This document shows, in pieces, positions 14,753 to 24,760 of a DNA stretch of 64,000 nucleotides. Source of the DNA: Halobaculum roseum (GTDB lineage: Archaea > Halobacteriota > Halobacteria > Halobacteriales > Haloferacaceae); contig NZ_CP082286.1 of the NCBI RefSeq assembly GCF_019880245.1, positions 700,521 through 764,520 on the forward strand, read 5' to 3'. Under the pieces are notes generated by a model. The model worked only from the letters and a program-made list of their open reading frames with translations, made no database searches and had not been told where the DNA came from. How positions within the stretch are numbered: position 1 is the stretch's first letter; each line of letters begins with the position of its first letter. Both the position numbers and the translations under genes were made by a program.

Positions 14753-16107
14753 TAATCGTCACCCTTGAACATATCATCAAGGTCGTCATCGTCGTTGTCG
14801 TGGTCCAAGCCGCTCTGATCGAGCGCCCCCGTATTTGCGTCCGTCTCCGAGGCAACGATGTCGATCACACCCGCCGGGAGGACGATCGGCGTCCGCTTCT
14901 CGCGAAGCGGGTTCCCGAACGGGCCCGGCAGCGAGATATCCTGCTTGACGATCGATCTGGACCCGTCCCAGACACAGTTCGGACTGAGCACCGCCGGCGG
15001 TGACCGGCGAGCCGACCGCACAGACTGGCTGTTGATGTGGATCGTCGCCTTCAGTCCCGGCGTTCGGTCGATGTAGGCCTTGATGTCGCCCAAGGCAGAG
15101 TTGAGTGCGCTGATCCCATCGGATTTGCGACCGACAGCGAAGCCGACAGCCGTCGCCTGAAACTGGCCGGTCGTAGTTTCAGCACGCTCCACGATGTCCG
15201 CTGTTTCTGGATGGGCACTGTCTCGCTTCCCCAACTGTCTGAGGCGGAGCGGTGGGATGTCGATAGGCACGAGGCGGACCTCAACGCCGGCATACGGGAC
15301 GTCCGCGTCCCGAAGTGTCCGTACCACTCGTTCGCCGGGGATCTGGTTCAGGTCATCCTGCGAGTTTGCCTCAGGGACGATGATCGCCCCCGGGCTCTCC
15401 GCTGAGACCGTAATATATCCAGTACACAGCGTCCGGGTGTCCGAGGCCTTCCCGCAGGCGTCAGTCGCGGCCGCATGCAGCGTTGCATGTGTCGAAGGGC
15501 CACTGTCTACATCCCGACCCAGACTTTTGTTCACGACCGCATCGACATCGATGTCGCCGTCAGCGCCAATGGTCGCTTCGACCCCGGAGTCCGTTTTGAC
15601 TACTGTGCTCCGGGCGGTTGACTCGGACGTCATCCCGCGAGTCATCGACGGGATGAGCACCATGATGCACCCTATCACGAACAGCACTGTCACAACCGCC
15701 AAGACGCCGATCACCCGCCCCCCGGAGAGCGGGAATGTCCAGAGTGCGGTTCTGATGAGCGGGTGGAGTGTTCCAGGCAGATACTGTATTGGGCTTGTGG
15801 GGTCGACGAACGCCCACACCGCGCCCACAACCGCGACGACGATGCTAATTGCAATCGGGAGGGTGATCACCCCGACCCACCGGTTTTTCGTCCGCAGTTC
15901 GTCTCGAACCGGTTCTGCGACAATCCCACAGACTGCTGTGAGCCGCTCGAGCGCCCGGGTGAACAGTGACCGGCCCGGAACGCCGTGGTGTAGCTCCTCG
16001 CCGAATTTGCTCGCGATCACCTCATCCGACAGCCTGTCGATCAGTGAATGCGCTCGCGCCGATACGTCAGATCTAGAGTTGCGATCTTTCTTCATTTCTT
16101 CTCGCAA
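14752..16107 (-). CDS. Membrane partner of the conjugation-type ATPase
   Basis: This is 451 residues (a second ATG five codons in is possible). A basic N-terminus is followed by two membrane helices at about 80-103 (VITLPIAISIVVAVVGAVWA) and 133-153 (GGRVIGVLAVVTVLFVIGCI). About 290 residues of soluble domain follow, ending in an Asp-rich tail (DHDNDDDDLDDMFKGDD). No enzyme motif was found. It is the first gene of the two-gene unit with the ATPase at 12335 (1-base overlap), which fits a membrane component that docks the ATPase. It is a conserved type in haloarchaeal elements, without an established name. Confidence 0.7.
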   Translation of the reverse strand: MREEMKKDRNSRSDVSARAHSLIDRLSDEVIASKFGEELHHGVPGRSLFTRALERLTAVCGIVAEPVRDELRTKNRWVGVITLPIAISIVVAVVGAVWAFVDPTSPIQYLPGTLHPLIRTALWTFPLSGGRVIGVLAVVTVLFVIGCIMVLIPSMTRGMTSESTARSTVVKTDSGVEATIGADGDIDVDAVVNKSLGRDVDSGPSTHATLHAAATDACGKASDTRTLCTGYITVSAESPGAIIVPEANSQDDLNQIPGERVVRTLRDADVPYAGVEVRLVPIDIPPLRLRQLGKRDSAHPETADIVERAETTTGQFQATAVGFAVGRKSDGISALNSALGDIKAYIDRTPGLKATIHINSQSVRSARRSPPAVLSPNCVWDGSRSIVKQDISLPGPFGNPLREKRTPIVLPAGVIDIVASETDANTGALDQSGLDHDNDDDDLDDMFKGDD

Positions 16108-17862
16108 TTTCGGTGTTGAGAATCATGGCATATAAAAACTAGTCTGTTTATTTGATAGGTGCAAGTGAATTTCTCGCAAGAATGTGCCGGAGTCGCACGG
16201 TTTTCTTGTCGATATTGAATATCTGTAAAACTGATAAGTCGGGCATTCATCGCGTGCAGATCACTGTCGTCGAAGTGGTCCAGGTCGCTCCGGCAGACAC
16301 TCGAAGGATAGTTCACCGATCCCCACCCCTTCGTTTCTACTCCACAGCTACGTCAGGGGACGATCGCCGATTGTGAGAGGCTCTATGCCCAGGATCGCTC
16401 GTCCACAGGCTGCATGACGCTCCGCAATAGGGAAGAGGAAATCCAAAAAGAGAGCAATACAGTACAGACAGCCACAGACGCGACACGGGGGCCAGGGCCC
16501 CGCACATCGCTGCCGCCGGAGCATCGACGGAACCGGAGGACAGCGATGTGACGCGTCTTGGCAGTGATCACGTCCCACGTCCGGATGGGACATCGGTCTA
16601 CATGGTCGGCCCGATTCGGTGGGGACCACTGTCGCCACAGAGAGCCACAGCCGTGTATTTGGGACAGAGAGTCTGTGGAACGGTAGATCTGCTATTTACC
16701 GCTGGTGGATGGCGACAGTCGGTGCAGTCCGTGGACCTCGCATCGACCGTGGGTGAACCGGTGTTCGGTGCGGCAATTGCAGTTTGTCGTGGCTACAGTG
16801 TGGGCGGCGGTACAGTCGGGCGCACACCTCCCTCGCTGATGTTCCTCAGTAGCCTTGCTGTGACGGACAGGGAGCGCTCCTAGATCGTTCCTAGTCAACT
16901 GAGTGTTCGGTGCATCACCAACCGATGTCGTGTGTCGATACGGACGTTGTCGTCTCCAGCGGTTCCAGCCCGTTGTGGTTCCGACGCTCGAACTGAAGCC
17001 GAGGCAATAGCTCCCACCGCTCGGCGTGACACAACGTCCAACCCCACTCTATAGGGAAGCATGCAGTCGGATGCGTCGCCGTCGAAACAAGCCACGCCAC
17101 CGCAACGGGGTACAACAGGTTCTCCAAGTCCAAGCAGGGTGCTCACGCCCACGAGTAGGGATCACTGTTGCACCAGATACAGCCAGCCAAGGCGGTTCCA
17201 CAGAGTCACACACCGGCTCACTCGTGCAATCGCCGGCGGTGTGAGTTCTTCGCTGTCTGCTCGCCGCCTCCGACAGCCGTCATCTCAAAACTGGCAGGGC
17301 ACCATCCTCTGCTCTGGTGGTATCTCCGGTCACTGCGATGGCTTGTCACCCTCTCGGAACACAGCGAACAGGTGTATCTTCTTCACCGATGCCACGTCAA
17401 CCGGGACTGTGTGTGAATCGGTCGGTCTCGCGACCGTGGCGTCGTCGCGTGTGGCCCACCGCGCGTCGCTTCCGTTGGGGGTGGGCTCGTTTACTAGTGT
17501 TTGTTGTTGTTGGTACTCTCTCCTCTTGCGGACCCCGTGTCAAAACGTGAACCGTCCGACTAGATTCAACATCCACTTACTGAGCCTTTGATTGGTTCAC
17601 CGTCCTGTGGAAGGACTTCAGAACCAGACTGGAACTATTTGGCTGACGGTGCGTTGAGACAGTAAACCGGTGGTAGAGACCTTCCACAGGCCATATTCGA
17701 CTGTGGAATTCTACCGATGAGTCTGTGGAATCTGGTATTGTGGGACCCGTAGGTGTCGCTGCATCATAGTTGGACGATCTCACACGGAACGAGGTCACCG
17801 TCTCGCTACCGGACTCGATTCGTCCCGGGCTGCCAGGTATGGCGAACTGCCGAACTCGTGTC
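16108..17862. other. Long non-coding stretch
   Basis: For 1.75 kb no frame has convincing gene character. The best is a minus-strand frame 16915-17133 with a TTG start (FPIEWGWTLCHAERWELLPR), which might be a gene remnant. Six copies of TGTGGAA/TTCCACA lie at 16674-17730. Its place upstream of a conjugation-type gene pair fits an origin of replication or transfer, or a decayed part of the element. No replication initiator gene (Orc/Cdc6 or Rep) is adjacent. Confidence 0.5.
16674..17730. repeat. Six dispersed TGTGGAA motifs
   Basis: TGTGGAA occurs at 16674, 17606, 17702 and 17724 on the plus strand and as TTCCACA at 17196 and 17682. Four of the six fall within 125 bp (17606-17730), and two share the longer core CTGTGGAAT. 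Chance expectation for a 7-mer on both strands of 1.75 kb is about 0.2. They could be iterons or protein-binding sites. Confidence 0.5.
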
Positions 17863-18756
17863 TCAGTGGTAGTTTTCTAACACGTCGGGGACACTCCGGA
17901 GGAGCGTCCCTACGTGGTCGGCATCATCGAGCACTCGAAGCTGCGCGGTCGGAATTCGAGACTGGAGCCGCCGAACGCTTTCGATCGGAACGTTGGTGTC
18001 AGTGTCGCCGTGCCAGAACCGAGTTTCCGTATCGAGATCCGACAGTGGAACTTCCCAGTCCGTCGCTGCAGCCCGGAATTCGGTTATTGCGCCGGAGCGA
18101 CAGCGGGCAAAGGCTTCGAGGAAGTCTGCCCTGACAAGCCGGGCGACGTCCTCGGGGACGGCATCCGTGTTTCCCGACGCCGTGTACTGGTCGACGACGA
18201 CCGACGGATCGGACCGCTCGGCGAGCCATGCCTGACCGCGAAGGAGTCCATCGAGGACGACGGGTGCCTTCGTCGCCAGTCCCGAGAGGAGTCGTTGGGT
18301 GACAGGCGGGTCCTCGGTGACGCTCGGCGGGGTGGCACCGGCGACGATGTCGATCTCACGAACACGGGACCCGTGTGTGGCGGCGGCTGCAAGCGCGTGA
18401 GGACTCCCACCCGAGAAGGCGATGATCCCGGCGGTCTCCACGTTCGCGTCGTCGAGGACGGCACTGACGATCGTTCCAGCGTCGCGTATCGAGCGGTCCG
18501 ACCACGGCTCCGACCGGCCGAACCCCGGCCGGTCGGGGGCGATCACTCGGATACCTCGCTCACGCGCGGCCGGCGCTAGGAGCGCCCCGAGCCGGCGCGA
18601 CCCGGGCGTCCCGTGGAGAAAGAGGACCGGCGTCCCGTCGGCATCGCCGTACTGGGCGTAGGCGAGTTGGTTGTCGTCTTCGAGCGTAACTGTCCGATAC
18701 TGGTCACCGGGGTTGTTCCCTGAGGAACGCGGGGAATCGGGGACTGAGTGTTGCAT
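17863..18756 (-). CDS. Alpha/beta hydrolase
   Basis: This is 297 residues. The oxyanion-hole strand VLFLHGTPGSRR is near residue 45 and the nucleophile elbow is IIAFSGGSPHAL near 115, with Ala in place of the first Gly of G-x-S-x-G. The acidic residue is probably in WHGDTDTNVP and the catalytic His in DDADHVGTLL near the end. The cap region is helical. It has no signal peptide, so it is cytoplasmic. The substrate cannot be predicted; the family covers esterases, epoxide hydrolases and haloperoxidase-like enzymes. It is monocistronic, at the border between the mobile island and the metal block. Confidence 0.85.
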   Translation of the reverse strand: MQHSVPDSPRSSGNNPGDQYRTVTLEDDNQLAYAQYGDADGTPVLFLHGTPGSRRLGALLAPAARERGIRVIAPDRPGFGRSEPWSDRSIRDAGTIVSAVLDDANVETAGIIAFSGGSPHALAAAATHGSRVREIDIVAGATPPSVTEDPPVTQRLLSGLATKAPVVLDGLLRGQAWLAERSDPSVVVDQYTASGNTDAVPEDVARLVRADFLEAFARCRSGAITEFRAAATDWEVPLSDLDTETRFWHGDTDTNVPIESVRRLQSRIPTAQLRVLDDADHVGTLLRSVPDVLENYH

Positions 18757-19015
18757 TGGGTTCGGGAGGGGCGCGTTTCGAGGTAGCGTGCTGTCGGGTC
18801 AAGCGATCGGCGTGGCGACACGAGACGGCGGCACCGCACTGGACTCGCCAATGGACCGGAGGGGTATTATTATCCAACGGAACGAGCTGTCTGCCGGGAC
18901 TCGGTTCCATGGCAATACGGACGAACTGTCGGTGAAGCCGTCGTTGAAGCTCGGTTTCGAACCGTGAGTTCGACCCGAGTGGTCGCGGTCGGAATCCCGT
19001 CGGGGTCGGTGGCGA

Positions 19016-21298
19016 TCAGTCTCCGGGCTGGGCCTCGGTGGATGCTGCGACTCCCGGAAGGCTAGGGACAGACAGATCGACGCGCCGGAGCAGCTGCGCG
19101 TTGATCGCGACGATCACCGTGCTCAGCGACATCAAGAGCGCACCCACGGCGGGCGACAGCAGGATCCCGATCGGAGCCAACACGCCCGCCGCAAGCGGGA
19201 TCGCGAGGACGTTGTACCCGGCCGCCCAGACGATGTTCTCCTGCATCTTCCGGTAGCTCGCTTTGCTGAGTTTCACGAGCCGGACCACGTCCATCGGGTT
19301 GTTCTGGACGAGGATGACGTCCGCCGACTGGACCGCGATGTCGGTGCCGCTCCCGATGGCGATGCCCACGTCGGCCCGCGTCAGCGCCGGCGCGTCGTTC
19401 ACGCCGTCTCCGACCATCCCGACGAGCTTCCCCTGGTCCTGGAGTTCCTGCACCGTCTCGTCTTTGTCCTCGGGGAGGACCTCCGCGAACACCGTCTCGA
19501 TGCCCAACTCGTCGGCGACGGCGTCGGCGACATCCCGAGAATCGCCGGTCAGCATCGCCACCTCGATGCCCAGGTCGTGGAGGGCCTCGACCACGCGGAA
19601 ACTCTCCTCGCGGATCACGTCGGCCATCGCGAACGCGGCGATCAGCTCCCCGTCACGAACGAGATACACCACGGTCCGTGCGTTCTCGCCGGCCTCGTCG
19701 GCGAACTGCCGGAGGTGGTCCGGGACCTCGCTATCGAGTTGAGTCAACAGGTTCGGCCCGCCGACGTACACCTCGTTCCCTTCGACGGTCGCGCGGACGC
19801 CCCTGCCCTTGATCGCCTCGAAGTCGGTCGCATCAGGTGCGCTGAGATCGCGCTCCTCGGCTGCCTCGCGGATGGCTCGCGCGATCATGTGCTCCGAATC
19901 GCGCTCGACGGCCGCCGCCAGCGCGAGTGCGTCGGCCTCGGTTACGCCGTCGACGGTCGCCATGTCGACGACGCCGTGTTCGCCTCGGGTGAGCGTCCCC
20001 GTCTTGTCGAAGACGATGGCGTCCAGATTCCGTGCCTCCTCCATCGCGATCCGGTCGCGGACGAGCATCCCGTTGCGAGCCGCGAGCGACGTGTTGATCG
20101 CGACCACGAGGGGGATAGCGAGCCCGAGCGCGTGCGGGCAGGCGATGACGAGCACCGTGACGACGCGCTCGATGACGGTCGCGTCGAACGAGACCGCGAG
20201 CGTCCACGCGATCGCCGTCACGACGGCCGCCCCGAGCGCGACGTAGAACAGCCACCCGGCCGCGCGGTCGGCCAGCACCTGCGTCTCGGATTCGCTCTGC
20301 TGGGCTTCCTCGACGAGGCGCATGATGCCCGCGAGCGTCGCCTCCTCGCCCGTCGCACCGACACGGACGCGGAGACTGCCGTCGCCGTTGATCGTCCCGC
20401 CGATGACCTCGTCGCCGGGCTCCTTCGAGACCGGGTTCGACTCGCCGGTGATCATCGACTCCTCGACGTCGGAATCGCCCTCCTCGACGGTCCCGTCGGC
20501 AGGGACGCTCGCGCCCGGCCGGACGAGCACGAGGTCGCCCTCGGAGAGGTCGCTGACGGGGACCTCCTCGGTCTCACCGTCGTCGGTGATCCGCTCGGCG
20601 GTATCGGGCATCAGCTTCGCGAGCTCGTCGACCGCGCTCGAAGCCCGGCGTACCGATCGCATCTCGATCCAGTGCCCCAGTAGCATGATGTCGATCAGCG
20701 TGACGAGCTCCCAGAAGAACGCCGACTGCGTCGGGAAGGCCACGCTGGCGAGGCTGTAGACGAACGCGACGCTGATCGCCATCGAGATGAGCGTCATCAT
20801 CCCCGGCGACCGGTCCTTTAGCTCCGGCACCGCCATCCGGAGGAACGGGATCCCGCCGTACGCGAACACGATCACGGCGAAGACGGGGTTGATCCACTCG
20901 CTGCCCGGGAACGCGGGGACGGAGAACCCGAGCCACTCCTGCAGCATGTCGCTGTACAGGAGGACGGGGATCGACAGGAGCGTCGAGACGAAGAAACGCC
21001 GACGGAACATCCGTTCGTGCCCTTCGTGCATCCCGCCGTGGCCCTCACCGTGCCCCTCGTGGGAACCGTGACCGTGCCCTCCCTCGTGTCCGTCGTGCTC
21101 GTGCCCCTCGTGGAGCGCCGTCTCATCCGCTGCGGCTGGCTGCGTCTCCTCCTCTAGTAGCCCCCGTTCGACCCGGTGCTCATCAGCCCCGTCGACCGCC
21201 TCATCGTGGTGACCGGCCCCCTGTTGGTGGTGACTGCCGTTGTCCTGCTGGGTTCCGTCTCCCGTCGGGTTTTCATCTGTATCGTGGTGGTCGTCCAT
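19016..21298 (-). CDS. copB: Copper-exporting P1B-type ATPase, CopB-like
   Basis: This is 760 residues. It starts with about 95 residues very rich in His, Gly, Glu and Asp (repeats such as [16 protein letters not shown]), a metal-sensing or metal-binding tail in place of CxxC domains. The transmembrane metal site is CPH (387-389, [10 protein letters not shown]), typical of P1B-3 CopB pumps for Cu(II)/Cu(I). TGES (284-287) is the actuator loop, DKTGTLT (431-437) holds the phosphorylated Asp, and [12 protein letters not shown] is the hinge. It acts in the cytoplasmic membrane to export copper (possibly silver). A CopZ-like chaperone gene lies just upstream on the same strand. Confidence 0.92.
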   Translation of the reverse strand: MDDHHDTDENPTGDGTQQDNGSHHQQGAGHHDEAVDGADEHRVERGLLEEETQPAAADETALHEGHEHDGHEGGHGHGSHEGHGEGHGGMHEGHERMFRRRFFVSTLLSIPVLLYSDMLQEWLGFSVPAFPGSEWINPVFAVIVFAYGGIPFLRMAVPELKDRSPGMMTLISMAISVAFVYSLASVAFPTQSAFFWELVTLIDIMLLGHWIEMRSVRRASSAVDELAKLMPDTAERITDDGETEEVPVSDLSEGDLVLVRPGASVPADGTVEEGDSDVEESMITGESNPVSKEPGDEVIGGTINGDGSLRVRVGATGEEATLAGIMRLVEEAQQSESETQVLADRAAGWLFYVALGAAVVTAIAWTLAVSFDATVIERVVTVLVIACPHALGLAIPLVVAINTSLAARNGMLVRDRIAMEEARNLDAIVFDKTGTLTRGEHGVVDMATVDGVTEADALALAAAVERDSEHMIARAIREAAEERDLSAPDATDFEAIKGRGVRATVEGNEVYVGGPNLLTQLDSEVPDHLRQFADEAGENARTVVYLVRDGELIAAFAMADVIREESFRVVEALHDLGIEVAMLTGDSRDVADAVADELGIETVFAEVLPEDKDETVQELQDQGKLVGMVGDGVNDAPALTRADVGIAIGSGTDIAVQSADVILVQNNPMDVVRLVKLSKASYRKMQENIVWAAGYNVLAIPLAAGVLAPIGILLSPAVGALLMSLSTVIVAINAQLLRRVDLSVPSLPGVAASTEAQPGD

Positions 21299-21440
21299 GG
21301 GTCATGTTCTCTATTGAGGTAGTTCCGCCGGCATCCTGAACGTTCGGCCCCCGCAACCGTGCAGCAGGGTCAGTGTGGGTGTACTCCGAAGAGAATGGTG
21401 AGTCGTTCACTTCGGAGCGTTCTGTGCCATCAACAGATCG

Positions 21441-21644
21441 TTATACTCGGGCGTGAGCGGTATACCCCGCGTCTTCGACGGCCTCCACGAGCGCCGAGAC
21501 ATCTGCCTCACCATTGACGCTCGCCTGTTCGCTCTCCCTATCAACGGTCACGTCAGTCACGCCGGAGACCTCTCGGAGCGCGTCCTCGACCGTTTGCTCA
21601 CAGTGACCGCACGACATTCCCTCTACGTTGATGGTTGTCGTCAT
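21441..21644 (-). CDS. Copper chaperone CopZ-like (HMA domain)
   Basis: This is 67 residues from the ATG at 21644; the frame opens four codons earlier without need. It is a single heavy-metal-associated domain: VEGMSCGHCEQTVEDAL carries the CxxC metal site, and the rest gives the usual beta-alpha-beta-beta-alpha-beta pattern ending in AVEDAGYTA. It would carry Cu(I) in the cytoplasm and hand it to the neighbouring CopB-like pump. It is same-stranded with that gene, 140 bp away. Confidence 0.9.
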   Translation of the reverse strand: MTTTINVEGMSCGHCEQTVEDALREVSGVTDVTVDRESEQASVNGEADVSALVEAVEDAGYTAHARV

Positions 21645-21975
21645 ACAGGAGTACATACGGCCCCCTCTCTTTAGCGGGTTTCCCCTTCGATCATACTGGT
21701 ATCGCGGGGGTCAAACTTTAGATTCGAAGCGGTACCTGCGGACGTAACGGACCGATCTCGGGTTCTCCAGCCGTCGGCGGCGAAAGGATTCATGATTCGG
21801 CGTGCCGCTCTCTGTAGGTCTTCGCCGCTACGAAGACAGATACTGCGTCGATAGCCAGAATGCCCGAGCGGAATCGTTCGTTCCATTCTATCGAGACCGG
21901 GGCAGTCCGGACAGTAGCCGCTTCGAACCTGACCCGACACACGGAAGCCGCGTTTCGAACGGGCGTCCCGAATAC
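21645..21975. other. Gap upstream of copZ
   Basis: No gene is supported. A minus-strand 40-codon frame near 21670-21790 has no recognisable features. The right part trails off the DUF7521 gene end. The promoter of the chaperone gene is expected just right of 21644. Confidence 0.4.
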
Positions 21976-22251
21976 TCAGGGGTTCGGGGCATACAGGGCA
22001 TAGAGGATAGACAGCATCCCCGCCGCAGTGACGAGTGCTGCGACGGTTCCCGCTTCGAAGATCGACACCCGGAGGAGTTCGAAGAGGACGCCTTCGAGGA
22101 GGCCGCCGAGCCCGATCAGTGCGAAGCCGGCGGCGACGTACAGGAGTAACTGCGTGTGATGCCGTCGGTACCCGCGATAGGCCTGGTAGGCGATGACCAG
22201 CGCCAGCGCGGTCGTGAACAGTTTGCCGATGACGAATAGCGTGTGTTCCAT
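21976..22251 (-). CDS. DUF7521-type three-helix membrane protein
   Basis: This is 91 residues with three hydrophobic segments (KLFTTALALVIAYQAYRGY; LLLYVAAGFALIGLGGLL; AGTVAALVTAAGMLSILYAL). Haloarchaeal proteins of this size and pattern (DUF7521) are regularly encoded next to a small winged-helix regulator, as here: the regulator ends three bases upstream. It may be a membrane sensor or signal partner for that regulator. The function is not established. Confidence 0.75.
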   Translation of the reverse strand: MEHTLFVIGKLFTTALALVIAYQAYRGYRRHHTQLLLYVAAGFALIGLGGLLEGVLFELLRVSIFEAGTVAALVTAAGMLSILYALYAPNP

Positions 22252-22254
22252 GAG

Positions 22255-22605
22255 TCAGTCTCCCCGCATCTCCTCGAAGATGGTCGCGATCCGGTCGGCG
22301 GGGTCCGGCCGGACGTCGATGGTGACGTCGAACCCCTCCGCCCGCAGGAGAACCTCGATGCGTTCGAGGCGCGCCTCGTACTCGCTGTAGTGGCGCCCTC
22401 CCGGGTCGACGTGCGTGTATTCCTCGAGGAGGCCCTGCTCGACGAGGCGCGAGACACGCCGCGAGACGGTCGGACGCGACATGTCGCATACCTCGCTGAG
22501 TTCCTTCGCGGACAGCCGGTCGGTCTTCGTCGCCACGAGGATGTCGCGGGCGTACTCGTCGTCGAGTGTCGCGAAGACCGCCGGCGGATCGGGCTCCTCG
22601 GTCAC
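22255..22605 (-). CDS. ArsR-like winged-helix regulator
   Basis: This is about 116 residues from the GTG at 22605 (GTG 22611 and TTG 22614 are in frame too). Winged helix at 10-75: FATLDDEYARDILVATKTDR, recognition helix SRPTVSRRVSRLVEQGLLEE, and wing YTHVDPGGRHYSEYEA. A C-terminal segment (IEVLLRAEGFDVTIDVRPDP) may form dimer contacts. It is divergent from the doxX gene across about 115 bp, so it is placed to control both that gene and its own DUF7521 partner, possibly in response to metal or redox stress. Confidence 0.8.
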   Translation of the reverse strand: MTEEPDPPAVFATLDDEYARDILVATKTDRLSAKELSEVCDMSRPTVSRRVSRLVEQGLLEEYTHVDPGGRHYSEYEARLERIEVLLRAEGFDVTIDVRPDPADRIATIFEEMRGD

Positions 22606-22719
22606 ACGCACCAACTCGCGACAGGAGGGTAATATAACTCGCCGGTTTTCCGACTCGGAACGCCGGCTCGCTGCTATATCGTCTCTCCCGGCCTACTGAT
22701 AGTTGTAGGTGAAGTAAGT

Positions 22720-23280
22720 ATGTCCACACTCGACTCCGGCATGAACCAACTCGAGAGCAGAGTCGGCGGCCTGACCGTCGGCGGGAAAGTCCACAGCCTG
22801 AGCGCGTGGTTCGTGCTCGCGCTCCGTCTCATGATGGGCTACGCGTTCGCGTACTCCGGATTCACGAAGATCACCGGCGAGTTCGCCGCCGGCGGCTACC
22901 TGGCGAACGTCGCGGCGACGAACGGCAACCCCCTCGCGGGCCTGTTCGCGTGGATGGGGTCGACGCCGTGGTTCGTCGAGTTCGCGAACGTCGCCGTCCC
23001 GTGGGGCGAGCTGTTCATCGGCCTCGGCCTGCTCGTCGGCGCGTTCGTCCGCCTCGCGGCGTTCTTCGGCGCGCTCATGATGCTCATGTTCTACTTCGGG
23101 AACTGGGACATGGCTCACGGGTTCATCAACGGGGACTTCGCGTACATGCTCGTGTTCCTCGCGGTCGCCGCGTTCGCCGCGGGCCGCATCCTGGGCCTCG
23201 ACCAGTACATCGAACAGTACGAGATCGGCGGAGAGGCGCTCGTCGAGCGCTACCCCGCTCTCGAATACGTTCTCGGCTAA
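22720..23280 (+). CDS. DoxX family membrane protein
   Basis: This is 186 residues. It has four membrane helices in DoxX arrangement with the signatures LRLMMGYAFAYSGFTKI and PWGELFIGLGLLVGAFVRLA, and a late LVFLAVAAFAAGRILGLDQY. DoxX proteins are membrane components linked to oxidative stress, sulfur or quinone chemistry; the exact reaction here is unknown. It is followed by a SHOCT-domain gene 28 bp downstream, probably in one transcript, and faces a divergent wHTH regulator. Confidence 0.85.
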   Translation: MSTLDSGMNQLESRVGGLTVGGKVHSLSAWFVLALRLMMGYAFAYSGFTKITGEFAAGGYLANVAATNGNPLAGLFAWMGSTPWFVEFANVAVPWGELFIGLGLLVGAFVRLAAFFGALMMLMFYFGNWDMAHGFINGDFAYMLVFLAVAAFAAGRILGLDQYIEQYEIGGEALVERYPALEYVLG

Positions 23281-23308
23281 CCACGCCGAGCACTGTAGGA
23301 GTACAACG

Positions 23309-23701
23309 ATGCGAAATCCGATTCGAGCACGCGGGATTCGTTCTCTGGGGCTCATCGTCATTGGAGCACTGTCGCTGGCCGTCATCGCCGGAACGGCGCT
23401 GACGCAGGCGGCCGTCCCGAGTACAATGATGTGGGACTGGCACGACGGCATGTGGACCGGCGGCCACATGGAGGGATGGAGTGGCTGGGGGATGGTCCTG
23501 TTCGGTCTCCTGTGGATGGGACTCCTCGTCGCCCTCCCGACCGCTCTCGTCTACTGGCTGGCAACGCGGTCGCGATCGGACGGCCAAGCCGAGGATAGCG
23601 CACTCGCTGTCCTCGAAAGGCGGTACGCTCGCGGCGAGATCGACGACGAGGAATTCGACCGCCGCCGCGCCCGGCTCGTGTCCGGTGGCGGCCGGTACTG
23701 A
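23309..23701 (+). CDS. SHOCT-domain membrane protein 1
   Basis: This is 130 residues. Two hydrophobic segments (SLGLIVIGALSLAVIAGTAL; WGMVLFGLLWMGLLVALPTA) flank a Met/His/Trp-rich loop (MMWDWHDGMWTGGHMEG) that could bind copper or another soft metal. A C-terminal SHOCT motif follows (VLERRYARGEIDDEEFDRRR). SHOCT modules are short helical oligomerisation segments. It is co-oriented with doxX and is the first of three SHOCT genes in this block. Confidence 0.85.
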   Translation: MRNPIRARGIRSLGLIVIGALSLAVIAGTALTQAAVPSTMMWDWHDGMWTGGHMEGWSGWGMVLFGLLWMGLLVALPTALVYWLATRSRSDGQAEDSALAVLERRYARGEIDDEEFDRRRARLVSGGGRY

Positions 23702-23810
23702 CTCCGGTGCCGGTGAACCACGAGGAGCTGCCTACGGGCGTCGTCGAGGGTGCCGCCGTGTTCACGTATCCGTCAGCCGTTCGGCAAGCACCGAGTTGTT
23801 CACCGGCTGG

Positions 23811-24061
23811 TCACTCAGATCGTTCGAGCTTGTCCCGGCGGGCTTCGAACTCCTCGTCGGTGAGATGTCCGCGGGCGGACGCCAGACGCAATTCCGCCAT
23901 CGCGGGATCTGGGACGTTCCTGCGCCGCTCACCCACCTGAGGAGGAAGACGAGCGGGACAGCCATTCCGACGACGGGCCACCAGCCGCCGGCTCTTCCGT
24001 AGTGACCCATGAACGCCCCGAGGATCAGGAGGAGTATCGTCGTGGTGTCCAGTTGATCCGA
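23811..24061 (-). pseudogene. SHOCT-domain gene 2, frameshifted
   Basis: The minus strand encodes ILLLILGAFMGHYGRAGG then VVGMAVPLVFLL in one frame. Near 23935-23945 it must shift frame to continue DPAMAELRLASARGHLTDEE then FEARRDKLERSE and a stop. Both halves fit one small SHOCT membrane protein, so a short deletion in the second membrane helix broke the gene. There is no ATG upstream in frame: it begins right after the stop of the DUF302 gene, suggesting former co-translation. A sequencing error is a possible alternative. Confidence 0.7.
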
Positions 24062-24076
24062 TGAAGCCGTCGACGA

Positions 24077-24493
24077 TCAGGCCTCCCGCGCGGGGTCGAA
24101 CTCGTCCGAAACGGCTGCCAGTACGCGATGGAATCGTTCGGCGACCTCGGTCGCGATGGAATCGAGCGCGTCGTTATCAGCGATCCCGACGAGCTGCTCC
24201 GGATCGACCGCGCGTACCGCGATGTCGCCGTCATCGGTCTCATAGACGATGACGTTACAGGGCAACAGCGCGCCGAGCTCGATCTCCTCGGTTAACCCTT
24301 CGTACGCCAGCGGCGGATTGCACGCACCGAGAATGCGATACTGGCGGAACTCCTCGCCGAGCTTCTCCTTGAGCGTCGCCCGAATGTCGATGTCACAGAG
24401 GACGCCGAATCCCTCGTCCTTCAGTGCAGCGTTCGTTGCCTCGACGACGTCGTCGAAGTCACCAGTGACTACGGTCTGTATTGTGTATTCCAT
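24077..24493 (-). CDS. DUF302 family protein
   Basis: This is 138 residues from the ATG at 24493; the open frame extends further but in promoter-like DNA. DUF302 signatures are evident: EGFGVLCDIDIRATLKEKLG, then YRILGACNPPLAYEGL, then IELGALLPCNVIVYE. The two Cys are characteristic. The family is frequent next to copper and sulfur genes, and its activity is unknown. It is probably followed in the same transcript by the broken SHOCT gene. Confidence 0.88.
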   Translation of the reverse strand: MEYTIQTVVTGDFDDVVEATNAALKDEGFGVLCDIDIRATLKEKLGEEFRQYRILGACNPPLAYEGLTEEIELGALLPCNVIVYETDDGDIAVRAVDPEQLVGIADNDALDSIATEVAERFHRVLAAVSDEFDPAREA

Positions 24494-24760
24494 GGGATAC
24501 CATATCCTGTCCGCCGGGTTAACTGTTGGGTTCTCAACAGCGACCGTTGGGGGAGTCCAATGGTTCGGGGGCAACAGCAACGATTGCGCCCTTTCAGTGG
24601 ATTCAATCGGGTTCGCTGACGATTCGTTCTGCCCCATATTGATCCGCAGAGACACCTGTTCGTCTCCGAGCGTTCGTGAACAATCGGTGCCTCGGTCTTG
24701 AATAAAAACTACAATCTCAGTGGCGGAATCCGGACAAGATTCGATATCGTGAGTCGGCGT

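Noticed and set aside
16915-17133. 72-codon minus-strand frame in the long non-coding block
   Set aside because: TTG start, no family and no neighbours; kept only as a remark because of its Trp-rich, protein-like stretch.
21671-22729. 352-codon minus-strand open frame
   Set aside because: It is Arg-rich and overlaps the wHTH and DUF7521 genes in another frame, both of which have domain-level support.
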